64,000 nucleotides of DNA. Origin: JBFYTX01 sp963739515 (GTDB lineage Bacteria > Chloroflexota > Dehalococcoidia > Dehalococcoidales > RBG-16-60-22). Location: assembly GCA_963739515.1 (NCBI GenBank), contig CAVUAO010000002.1:434001-498000 (forward strand). Direction: 5' to 3'. Shown here piece after piece: positions 35,810 through 43,234 of the stretch; the stretch's first letter is position 1, and the number at the start of each line of letters is the position of its first letter. The translations under genes and the position numbers were made by a program. The notes below the pieces were generated by a model. That model made no database searches, had not been told where the DNA came from, and saw only the letters and a list, made by a program, of their open reading frames with translations.

Positions 35810-37330
35810 TCACATGCTCTGCCGCCGCAGCGCCAGAATGGTCTTGTTATAACTCTCCGCCACTTTTCGGAAATGAAACCCCGAAACGGAAAGGCCTAAC
35901 GACACGGGGAATTTGCCGGGACGTTTCAGGAGGGTCATAATCTGGAGTCTCCAGAAATATTCCCTCCCTTTATCCACGATACCTAAAAACCAGAAAGTTT
36001 TAATAAGACTGGTGATGTGAGAAAATCGCAATTTAGATATCCCGGGCATTTTTCGGGGTCGGTATTCTTTTAGGAAGGTGACGACGCGCTCGTAATATGG
36101 GCGTGGCGAGTAAATGGTATCCAGGACATCTTTATAGCCGGTCACGAGCTTTTCGTAATCCATTTTGGGGACGAAGTTAATGGAAAAGTCGGTGTTATCC
36201 CCGGACATATCCTCCTGAGTAAGGCGGTTTTCATTCTTGAGCCGCTTATAGAGCTTAGTGCCTTTGGGGGCATTAAGCAAGCCGACCATTGCGGTGACGA
36301 TACCGGTCTTTTGAATAAAATGAATCTGTTTGCTGAAAATCGAGGCGGGGTCGCTATCGAAGCCAAGGATGAAGCCACCCTGTACCTCGAAACCGCGGTT
36401 CTGGATGGTTTTAACCGCAGCGGCCAGGTCGCGGTTGCTATTCTGTCGCTTATTGCATTCCACCAGGCTGTCTTCGTGCGGGGTCTCGATGCCGATAAAA
36501 ACCCGGTTGAAACCTGCTTCGGTCATGAGGTCCATGAGTTTATCGTCATCGGCGAGATTGATGGACGCCTCAGTGAAGAAAGTGAAAGGGTACTTTTTCT
36601 CCTTGGACCAGGCGATCATCGCGGGCAGGGTTTCGGCTTTAAGTTTCTTTGTATTGCCGATGAAGTTATCGTCGACGATGAACAGACTCCCCCGCCAGCC
36701 TCGCTGGTAAAGCGCTTCCAGTTCGTCTATCGTTTGCTGGCTGCCCTTGGTCCGGGGCCGGTGGCCGTTAAGCACGATAATGTCGCAAAATTCGCAGTCG
36801 AAGGGGCAGCCCCTCGAATATTGTAGGCTCATCGCCGAGTAGTGGTTCATGTTGATAAGCGACCACATCGGGACAGGCGTCTGGCTGATATCGGGTCGTT
36901 CATCGGAAGTATAGATGGGCTTCAGGCGCCCTCCGGCCAGGTCTGTTAAAAACTGGGGCAGCGTCGTTTCAGCCTCTCCCAGCACAAAGTGGTCCACCCC
37001 CTCGAACTCTTCGTATCCGGTGGTGAAGAGCGGGCCGCCGGCGATTATCTTGGTTTTGAGGTGGTTACAACGGGCGATGACCTCTTTGGTCGATTCCTTT
37101 TGCACGACCATGGCGCTTAGGAAAACGTAATCCGCCCATTTAATATTTTCATCGCTCAGCGAACTCACGTTCAAATCTATCAGTTTTTTCTCCCATTCAC
37201 CGGGTAACATAGCCGCCACCGTCAGCAACCCCAGAGGTGGGAAATTAGCCTTTTTAGATATAAACTTCAGCGCGTGTCTGAAGCTCCAGAAAGTGTCGGG
37301 ATAGCGCGGGTAGACAAGCAGTATTTTCAT
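35810..37330 (-). CDS. B12-binding-domain radical SAM protein (DUF4070-type tail)
   Basis: The protein has 506 residues. Residues 1-150 form a cobalamin-binding-like Rossmann domain. A radical SAM core (about 165-380) follows with the [4Fe-4S] motif SRGCPFDCEFCDI (C-x3-C-x2-C). The C-terminal 120 residues include SGDNTDFSINFVPKMDYE, typical of the DUF4070 extension. Members often methylate or rearrange unactivated carbons. It lies downstream of the peptide-cluster terminator on the same strand and a remnant of a second copy is at 34.8 kb, so a role in tailoring the peptide is possible but unproven. The ribosome-binding site is weak (GGAAAAATAAT). Confidence 0.85.
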   Translation of the reverse strand: MKILLVYPRYPDTFWSFRHALKFISKKANFPPLGLLTVAAMLPGEWEKKLIDLNVSSLSDENIKWADYVFLSAMVVQKESTKEVIARCNHLKTKIIAGGPLFTTGYEEFEGVDHFVLGEAETTLPQFLTDLAGGRLKPIYTSDERPDISQTPVPMWSLINMNHYSAMSLQYSRGCPFDCEFCDIIVLNGHRPRTKGSQQTIDELEALYQRGWRGSLFIVDDNFIGNTKKLKAETLPAMIAWSKEKKYPFTFFTEASINLADDDKLMDLMTEAGFNRVFIGIETPHEDSLVECNKRQNSNRDLAAAVKTIQNRGFEVQGGFILGFDSDPASIFSKQIHFIQKTGIVTAMVGLLNAPKGTKLYKRLKNENRLTQEDMSGDNTDFSINFVPKMDYEKLVTGYKDVLDTIYSPRPYYERVVTFLKEYRPRKMPGISKLRFSHITSLIKTFWFLGIVDKGREYFWRLQIMTLLKRPGKFPVSLGLSVSGFHFRKVAESYNKTILALRRQSM

Positions 37331-37574
37331 ATTATTTTTCCAAAAAGCCTCATTGCCGCGGTTAAATTTCTGGGGATTGTCCCTGAGGCCTGATTGGATG
37401 TCCTCTCTTCATAATTTAGTTTGAGTTTGGGTCATCCAATACTTGATGTGGATTTAAAGAGCGATTGTGAGAAGTTTGTATTAACCTAAACTGGAACTAT
37501 ACTATAATGATACAACAAAAAAACCACATTAGCAAATAGGATTTATACTAAAAAAGCTTCCCTAACAATAAAAA

Positions 37575-37608
37575 ATCCCTCTCTTCTCTACAGGAAGAAG
37601 AGAGGGAT
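37575..37608 (-). terminator. Intrinsic terminator after the precursor-peptide gene
   Basis: A perfect stem CCCTCTCTTC/GAAGAGAGGG, extendable to 12 bp, with a 10-nt loop is followed on the minus strand by a run of T (37570-37575). It is about 55 bp beyond the stop of the 45-residue peptide gene and ends the kinase-PqqD-peptide transcript. The remainder of 37331-37664 is AT-rich, with no gene seen. Confidence 0.85.
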
Positions 37609-37664
37609 AAGTATAACCTATTTATGCCGGGACTAATTAATGGTAGTTCATGATGTCTTTTTCT

Positions 37665-37802
37665 TTATTTACACCACCACCAGAAACCACCAACCCAGTC
37701 GCCCCGTCCATCAGAATTGCAGCCGCTGCCCCAGTTATTGAGCACCTCGGCTTTCAGGATTTCGGATTTGACAGTTGGTTTGACGTAAGATTCTTTCATC
37801 AT
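37665..37802 (-). CDS. Candidate RiPP precursor peptide (45 residues)
   Basis: This short gene has a strong ribosome-binding site (AAGGAGA, minus strand at 37808-37814) 5-6 bp before ATG 37802. The leader part is charged and contains Y6-x-x-P9 with hydrophobic residues after it, like the YxxP motif that PqqD-type recognition domains bind in lasso-peptide leaders. The tail GCNSDGRGDWVGGFWWWCK is Gly/Trp-rich with two Cys and three consecutive Trp. Immediately upstream genes encode a PqqD-like protein and an HprK-related kinase; a terminator follows. I infer a modified secreted peptide. Lasso-type rings (Gly to Asp31 or Asp35) are conceivable, but no cyclase gene is in the window. Confidence 0.7.
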   Translation of the reverse strand: MMKESYVKPTVKSEILKAEVLNNWGSGCNSDGRGDWVGGFWWWCK

Positions 37803-37850
37803 CGCTATCTCCTTCAGGCATTTACGACCATACCTGTTTCCTCTTTTTTA

Positions 37851-38126
37851 CTAGTTCTCCTTATTTATAATTATACCAGACTGTGTCAAGGTGTCAATTA
37901 TTTCTTCAGTGTCCGCGCGGGCGACATCCAAGGATACTTCGTAACGTTCGCAGAGTTTGGCGGCTATTTCGTCTATTCCCGAATTTCCATCGCACATTTC
38001 CCAGATAAGAGCGGCAGTTTTGTTCAGAACATGGGTCGATTGCCCGTCATCTTTGATTACCACGATATCGTCACCGATGCGGCGCCAGATGATGTCTTCA
38101 GCTTTGGCTATACGATTTGTAATCAT
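37851..38126 (-). CDS. PqqD-family peptide-binding protein
   Basis: The protein has 91 residues with the PqqD pattern: GDDIVVI, then STHVLNKTAALIWEMCDG, IDEIAAKLCERYEV and a final TLTQSGII helix-strand. PqqD-like domains bind the leader of ribosomal peptides and present it to modifying enzymes. ATG 38126 has GGGAG at good spacing; the TTG at 38141 does not. It is 48 bp from the peptide gene and 18 bp from the kinase gene, giving a kinase-PqqD-peptide operon. It matches the PqqD partner known from HprK-related peptide systems. Confidence 0.85.
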   Translation of the reverse strand: MITNRIAKAEDIIWRRIGDDIVVIKDDGQSTHVLNKTAALIWEMCDGNSGIDEIAAKLCERYEVSLDVARADTEEIIDTLTQSGIIINKEN

Positions 38127-38144
38127 AGTTACTCCCTGCAAGTT

Positions 38145-39068
38145 TTACTTATCGAGACCTCCCACCGTTTTCCAAAGTGATTTCTCATCCAGGTTAAATT
38201 CCAGTTCATAAACCGGGACAACTTTAGTCAGGTCATCGCTGAATTCGGTCATGAGAGAAAGCACCGCCTTCTTGTCTTTCTGGCCGATGTAGGCCGGCGT
38301 TATGATCTGCCGCATAATTCTTAAGTAAGCCTCGGTCCTATCGATGGGGTTCGCCGCGGTGTTGCTTCCCTTTTTAAGCAATAATATTGACTGTAAGGGC
38401 GCCGTTACGTTCCGTCGCGAAGAGACCCTGCCGACGAAAGGGGCGCTTTTGACGTTGAAACCTTTCCCGTTTTTGTCGGAACGGGTAACCAGCAACATCT
38501 CATCATTAATGACCTCTCCGTTGCGTCTCCCGCAGAGTCGGGCGATGGTCGTTTTCCCCGCCTCGCTCGGACCCATGAATAATATCACGTGACCGTAACG
38601 CAGAATGCCGCAGGCATGCAATATCATCGCCGGGAGCAGCCCGTCGTATTTCACCTTACAGGCTGAATAATAAGCCATCGCCAGCAGTTGATTAAGCTGG
38701 TTGCATTCCAGGTCCGGATTGGCCAGGTTCCTTTCACCGGTAATTTTGATATAGCGTTTCTCTAAATCGTATTCCCCGGCGACCACCTGGCTGGTGGAAC
38801 GGAAATGGTTATTTTCGTGGACGTATTTGTTATCGGATAAAGCTGCCATCAAATCGTTTGGACTCAACCGTTCAGTCGCTTCTAATTCTATGGTGATATC
38901 GGCCGGCTGTCCGAAAAGAAAATCATGATAAAGCCGCTTAAATTTCTTGATAATGCCGGTATCCCGGCAGGTAAACGCGCAGCAGACATCGCCTATCTGG
39001 AGCTTGATAGTATTCTGGCCGGGCGCCTTGCCCGTCCTTAATTCTTTTAGGCTTACCATAGTCGTCAT
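38145..39068 (-). CDS. HprK-related kinase
   Basis: The protein has 307 residues. A Walker A loop GPSEAGKTTIARLCG lies at about 167-181, preceded by MILHACGILRYGHVILFM as in HPr kinase C-domains. It lacks the rest of a classical HPr kinase and no HPr gene is nearby. Relatives occur with PqqD-like proteins, PF14907 nucleotidyltransferases and short peptides, and in paeninodin-like lasso clusters a kinase of this type phosphorylates the peptide. By analogy it may phosphorylate a Ser of the precursor. An 11-bp array lies 76 bp upstream. Confidence 0.8.
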   Translation of the reverse strand: MTTMVSLKELRTGKAPGQNTIKLQIGDVCCAFTCRDTGIIKKFKRLYHDFLFGQPADITIELEATERLSPNDLMAALSDNKYVHENNHFRSTSQVVAGEYDLEKRYIKITGERNLANPDLECNQLNQLLAMAYYSACKVKYDGLLPAMILHACGILRYGHVILFMGPSEAGKTTIARLCGRRNGEVINDEMLLVTRSDKNGKGFNVKSAPFVGRVSSRRNVTAPLQSILLLKKGSNTAANPIDRTEAYLRIMRQIITPAYIGQKDKKAVLSLMTEFSDDLTKVVPVYELEFNLDEKSLWKTVGGLDK

Positions 39069-39143
39069 TATCTGCTCATATATAGTTAATCGGTGGGTGT
39101 GATTACCTATACATACCCTATTTTAATCATATTATATTACCCC

Positions 39144-39183
39144 GTTGGTAATTGGTAAACAATTTGTTAGAAAGTGGTAAGAA
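39144..39183 (+). promoter_or_regulatory. 11-bp-phased box array by the peptide operon
   Basis: Boxes GTTGGTA, GTAAACA, GTTAGAA and GTAAGAA start at 39144, 39155, 39166 and 39177, exactly 11 bp apart. It lies between the kinase-PqqD-peptide operon (minus) and the small HTH gene (plus), so it could control either or both. No other gene is seen in 39069-39366. Confidence 0.65.
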
Positions 39184-39366
39184 TTCTTCGGCGTCCTCCA
39201 TAAAAATAATTTTCAGCATTATCGATTGGCAGATTTGTGTCGATTGGTTTCTGAACTGCCACCATGGAATTTATCATTTATTTATACCGTTTAGCGGAAT
39301 ATTTGCAGGTTGTTTACTGGGGTTTTTTTATTATATTGGTTAGCAACATTATAGAGGAGATAGGAT

Positions 39367-39621
39367 ATGTTACTTCATGACGAGATAATGCCCATGCTGA
39401 CCATCAAGGATGTCGCCCATCTTTTACATATTCACGTGAATACCGCCAGACGCTGGAGTGACCAGGGTATTTTGAAATCATACCGCATCACCAGGCGCGG
39501 CGACCGCCGGTTCCGGCAGGAAGATATCGCCCGTTTCCTGGCCGAATATAATGATTTCAATACTAAAAAAGATAATAGCAAAGAAATCGTTCCCACTACT
39601 CCTACCGATGTAAAGTATTGA
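39367..39621 (+). CDS. Small MerR/excisionase-type helix-turn-helix protein
   Basis: The protein has 84 residues with LTIKDVAHLLHIHVNTARRWSDQGIL and RRGDRRFRQEDIARFL, the HTH_17 (excisionase family) winged-helix pattern. It lacks an effector domain. ATG 39367 has GAGGAG in front. It is the only plus-strand gene inside the peptide cluster and is divergent from the kinase operon, so a local repressor or activator role is likely. No integrase or phage genes are near, which argues against it being an excisionase. Confidence 0.8.
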   Translation: MLLHDEIMPMLTIKDVAHLLHIHVNTARRWSDQGILKSYRITRRGDRRFRQEDIARFLAEYNDFNTKKDNSKEIVPTTPTDVKY

Positions 39622-39689
39622 AGACCCCCCAAAACATAACTGTGCGGGGCGTCAGAGAATCTATCATCTCTCGATAATGCAATCAGTAT

Positions 39690-40806
39690 CTACCTTTTCA
39701 CTTCCTTGAGGATAAAGGGGGACGCATGATGTCCCGCCGCCGCCGCGAACACCACCAACGCCCATATAATGCTGCTCAGCCATCCCCACCATTTCGTGCC
39801 GCGATACTGTGAAAGGACTTCCCATGTCTGGCGGAAATGGTCCATCAATATGCTGCGGTGAATTACGATGGTCTCGTTTCTTAATTTTTCGTCGGTTATC
39901 GGGGATATCCAATTCTCTCGATTGACTAAGAAATTCAACACCGCCAGGCGAAATACCCCCGGCGCTAGTGTTTTGATCGCGGGATCAGGCACCTGTGCCC
40001 CGAGCAGGTGACGGGCCAGATTCAACGACGTGTAAACGGTGGACGCAATACGCCAGTTTTTCGCTGAATTGACTATATAGTCCCAGTCCATCACTCCGGT
40101 ATACTTATTGAGCAGCTCGGTGATATCGCAAAGGAACATCAAAACATGGGCATCAGGCTTTGCCAAGGAAATTGCTAAGAATATCAGGGTGTCTTCCGGA
40201 GAAAGTACCAGCACCGTACCACCCTGGACCCGGGATAGTTGGGGGCGCTTCGTGGAAAGGATGGTCTACGGTCTTTTTGTCAATTATCTGTTCGTAACCG
40301 AGCTCCTGAAGAAGCGAATTTACCACAGGCAATTTTTCCGCATTTACTAGTATATCCATATCGCTTACGGCACGCAGTCCCGGGTTTCCGTACAGTTGTT
40401 CGGCGAGAATGACGCCTTTTAACGCTATCGCAGGAATATCGTGGCTCCTTAAAAGGCCCAGGACCCTGGTCAGTTCGTCGGTCATAATAACGTTCCGATA
40501 CAGCGAGTTATCATAGGCGCTTTTTAAACGGTCGGGGTAGGGTGGCGGGATTGATTTTACCATGTCGTTATCGAGCAGGTTGCGGGCAATAAGAGGGGCG
40601 ACGCCATGAAAATCGGCTAATCTCAGGAGATATTCCCAGTCAACCTCGCCAACGGAGATTCGGGAAATTTGCTCCCTGGCACTGGTAGAGATATTGGCGG
40701 CGGTACTCAGGAGTAAAACCTCCCTGGCTGCTTTTTTCGCCCGGGAGGATGGCTTTTTTTTCTTTATAATTGATTCCCGATTATTTAAAGCTTCTCGATG
40801 TGTCAT
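39690..40806 (-). pseudogene. PF14907-type nucleotidyltransferase, decayed copy
   Basis: The upstream frame (from 40806) matches the first half of the intact protein at 1541-2818, including AIALKGVILAEQLYG and VSDMDILVN. It then runs off after TVDHPFHEAPP. The downstream frame resumes at RVQGGTVLVLSPEDTLIFL and continues the C-terminal half to 39690. Compared with the intact copy, about 50 codons including the LEIHHHIV region are missing and the frame is broken near 40220, so the enzyme is almost certainly dead. It remains in line 11 bp after the ABC permease stop. Confidence 0.8.
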
Positions 40807-40817
40807 CCGCGTTTGTC

Positions 40818-41621
40818 CTAATACTGCACCAGGCTTCCCTCCGCTTTGGCCCGTTTCAGGGCTATGCGGAAAGCAACGAAGGCCAGAGGTGTCAGCACTA
40901 GCGTGAACCCCAGCAGGATAAGGATATCGTAACGGACGTCGTATAAAGAATATCCGCTAAGCATGGCCAATCTCATCGCGTCCAGAGAGTACGTCATCGG
41001 CAGGACGTGGGACAGGGGTGTGAGCCAGCCGGGCAGTACCGTGATGGGGTAGTAGACGCCGGCCAGAAGGGTAGAAACGCCGCCGAATATCCAGGCTATC
41101 GGGTCGCCTTTTTTGACCACCAGCACCATGGCGGCGGAAAGGACGCCGATACCGCTGAAACTGGCAATTGATAGGACGAGGACGACGAAGGCGGTAAGGA
41201 AATTCGCGTGGCTGACGCTGAACCCAAAGACCAGGATTCCCACGACCAGGTAGACCACCACGTCCACCGTGGTCAGCATGAAGGACCAGAGCGACGAAGA
41301 AAAAAGGATCGAGCTCAGCCGGGTTGGGCTCATGAGCATGATCTCCAGCGTGCCCGTCCATTGACCCTCCCGGATACTGTCCGAAAAGCTGGAAAGCGAT
41401 ATACTCAAATAGCCGTTTAAAGCCAAGCCGATGAGGACGAAGGAAAAATAATCGCCTCCGTACTGCTCAAGCTGAGGCACTAGGGCGCTGCCGAAAAGCC
41501 GCGAGACAAAATAGAAAGAAGCCACCCCGAAGAAGATGCCGAGTATCTGGAGTAAAAACGACAGGCGGTAGCTCAGCGATATGGAAAAATCGCGTTTTAA
41601 GAATGCCAGCGCGGTGGACAT
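40818..41621 (-). CDS. ABC-2 type transporter permease
   Basis: The protein has 267 residues with six predicted transmembrane helices and the ABC-2 membrane-domain pattern (SFSDSIREGQWTGTLEIMLMSP near the middle). It starts on the same base at which the ATPase gene ends (41621), implying coupled translation. Together they form an exporter, suited to a peptide or a lipid-linked glycan. Its position beside a signal-peptidase-like protease and the decayed nucleotidyltransferase favours export of the cluster's peptide, by inference. Confidence 0.85.
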   Translation of the reverse strand: MSTALAFLKRDFSISLSYRLSFLLQILGIFFGVASFYFVSRLFGSALVPQLEQYGGDYFSFVLIGLALNGYLSISLSSFSDSIREGQWTGTLEIMLMSPTRLSSILFSSSLWSFMLTTVDVVVYLVVGILVFGFSVSHANFLTAFVVLVLSIASFSGIGVLSAAMVLVVKKGDPIAWIFGGVSTLLAGVYYPITVLPGWLTPLSHVLPMTYSLDAMRLAMLSGYSLYDVRYDILILLGFTLVLTPLAFVAFRIALKRAKAEGSLVQY

Positions 41622-42631
41622 TACTTGTCCTCCTTCTTGCCGCTTTTTAGCGCGTAAGAGAATATTTCTTCCAGCGGCAGTTCTTTCAGCTGGCAGTTAT
41701 ATACCTCGGCGCCGTTATTGACGATTATCTGCAGCAGCCGGGGAAGGACCTGGACGCGGTTGGTTATCTTCAGCTCCAGAGTTATATCATCATCCCCGTT
41801 CCGGTTCAGTTTGCAGCCCAGTACACCCTCAACATGCTCGAGCTGGGGAAGGATTGCCTCGTGGAAATTTCTCACCTGCAGACGGCATTCCTCATGGGTT
41901 TGAAAGATAGCGCGGAGCTCTTTAACAGAACCGAGGGCAATCACCTTACCGTGGTCCATGATGGCCAGCCGGTCGCATAGTTTTTCCGCCTCGGCCAGGT
42001 TGTGGGTAGCGAGCACTATCGTTTTTTTCTCGCCCACTACTTTTTCTTTCAGGAACGAGCGTACCGACTCCGCGCTGATGGGGTCGAGGCTCCGGGTAGG
42101 CTCATCCACGAAAAGCACCTTCGGGTCGCTGAGGAGACCGCGTGTAATCGATAGCTTCTGGCGCATCCCCGTCGAGTAAGTCTGGAACCGGACATCGGCG
42201 TCTTTGTCCATGCCCACCAGGGCTAACAGCTCATCAATACGCTGCCTGGCCCTTGCCCCCGAAAGGTGGTATAGGGCGGCGTAGAAATTCAGGTTTTCAC
42301 GGCCGGTGAGCCGCCAGAAAAAACTCCGCTCTTCGGCGTTGACCAGCCCTACCAGATTTTTTACCGCCATTTCTTCCCTGACAATATCGTGCCCCAGAAC
42401 GCGGGCCGCCCCGGAAGTGGGCAATACCAGGCAGCATAACAACTTGATGAGAGTGGTCTTGCCGGCGCCGTTCGGTCCCAGCAAGCCGAAAAACTCACCC
42501 GGCTGGATTTCCAGGTTCATGTTTTCTACCGCCATCACCCATTTTTTCTTCCTGAAAGGCAGCAGGTCGCGGTAGCCTGCGGACCGCGCGAATCTTTTGG
42601 TAAGGTCGGATATGCTTATGGCAGCACTCAC
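41621..42631 (-). CDS. ABC transporter ATP-binding protein
   Basis: The protein has 336 residues with Walker A GPNGAGKTTLIKLL, signature YSTGMRQKLSI, Walker B VLFVDEP and a C-terminal extension of ~90 residues. GTG 42631 is chosen as start: it overlaps the protease stop (GTGA) and follows GGGAGG, while upstream candidates lie inside the protease gene. It powers the ABC-2 permease encoded next. Substrate unknown. Confidence 0.88.
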   Translation of the reverse strand: MSAAISISDLTKRFARSAGYRDLLPFRKKKWVMAVENMNLEIQPGEFFGLLGPNGAGKTTLIKLLCCLVLPTSGAARVLGHDIVREEMAVKNLVGLVNAEERSFFWRLTGRENLNFYAALYHLSGARARQRIDELLALVGMDKDADVRFQTYSTGMRQKLSITRGLLSDPKVLFVDEPTRSLDPISAESVRSFLKEKVVGEKKTIVLATHNLAEAEKLCDRLAIMDHGKVIALGSVKELRAIFQTHEECRLQVRNFHEAILPQLEHVEGVLGCKLNRNGDDDITLELKITNRVQVLPRLLQIIVNNGAEVYNCQLKELPLEEIFSYALKSGKKEDK

Positions 42632-43113
42632 TTTATCCGCCTCCCTCCCAGAAGCCACCAGAACCTGCCCGTATTTCGAATCAGCCTTATCTGGTTGGGA
42701 TAATGGCCCCGGGCAAAACAAGCCGTTAATCTGCCGAAGGCTCGCCCTGACCATCCATTCAAACGTAGCTTTCTCTTATGGCTCTCGATAAGAATAACCT
42801 TCCCCATGACCTGCTCGCCGACAACCGGCGGGTCGAAATTACCGAGAGAATCGCCTTTAGTCATCAGGGCTTTGCTGTCTCTTTTTTCGTTTATTTTTAT
42901 AAGACGGTGCGCGGTGACCGAGCCGTCGGGTCGGCGATAAAAAATCACATCTCCAATATTCACCGTATTACCGTTTCGCGGCTCGACAACGATAATATTC
43001 CCGTTTTTTATCAATGGATACATACTATTGCCGTGAGCTTGGAAGCGCAATAGTCCGCCGCGGTCGAGGAGTTCCTGGCTCAACTCCAGAAAATCCGCCC
43101 GATTAACATCCAA
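42628..43113 (-). CDS. S26 signal-peptidase-like protein (SipW/ER type)
   Basis: The protein has 161 residues. The nucleophile motif HGNSMYPLI gives Ser30. VTAHRLIKI (His69) and TKGDS (Lys86) complete the pattern of Ser-His type signal peptidases. No clear transmembrane helix is present, unusual for a signal peptidase and more like a cytosolic or peripherally bound leader protease. The TTG at 43113 is preferred since GGGAG is 7-8 bp upstream and a TATAAT (43135-43140) leaves no room for an earlier start. It may cleave the precursor peptide before export. Confidence 0.75.
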   Translation of the reverse strand: MDVNRADFLELSQELLDRGGLLRFQAHGNSMYPLIKNGNIIVVEPRNGNTVNIGDVIFYRRPDGSVTAHRLIKINEKRDSKALMTKGDSLGNFDPPVVGEQVMGKVILIESHKRKLRLNGWSGRAFGRLTACFARGHYPNQIRLIRNTGRFWWLLGGRRIK

Positions 43114-43134
43114 TGCGTTATCTCCCTTTTGTCT

Positions 43135-43140
43135 ATTATA
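43135..43140 (-). promoter_or_regulatory. Candidate -10 box for the protease-ABC operon
   Basis: Minus-strand TATAAT (ATTATA on plus) about 22 bp upstream of the TTG start suggests a transcript with a short leader for protease, ATPase and permease. A clear -35 element was not found. Confidence 0.5.
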
Positions 43141-43234
43141 TAACAAAGTCCGGGACGTTATCGTCGCGGACTTATTCCGGCAAATTTGCAGCCATCAGGT
43201 GGCTGGCTACAGATAAAGAATATCCTCCTGTTCT

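Noticed and set aside
37695..37706. RGD tripeptide as a cell-adhesion motif
   Set aside because: Three residues match by chance often; nothing supports a eukaryotic ligand role.
39367..39621. Phage excisionase
   Set aside because: Only the DNA-binding fold fits; no integrase, attachment site or phage gene nearby.
37665..43113. Calling the peptide cluster a classical lasso cluster
   Set aside because: No asparagine-synthetase-like cyclase or transglutaminase-like leader protease gene is in the window; only the kinase, PqqD and nucleotidyltransferase partners match.
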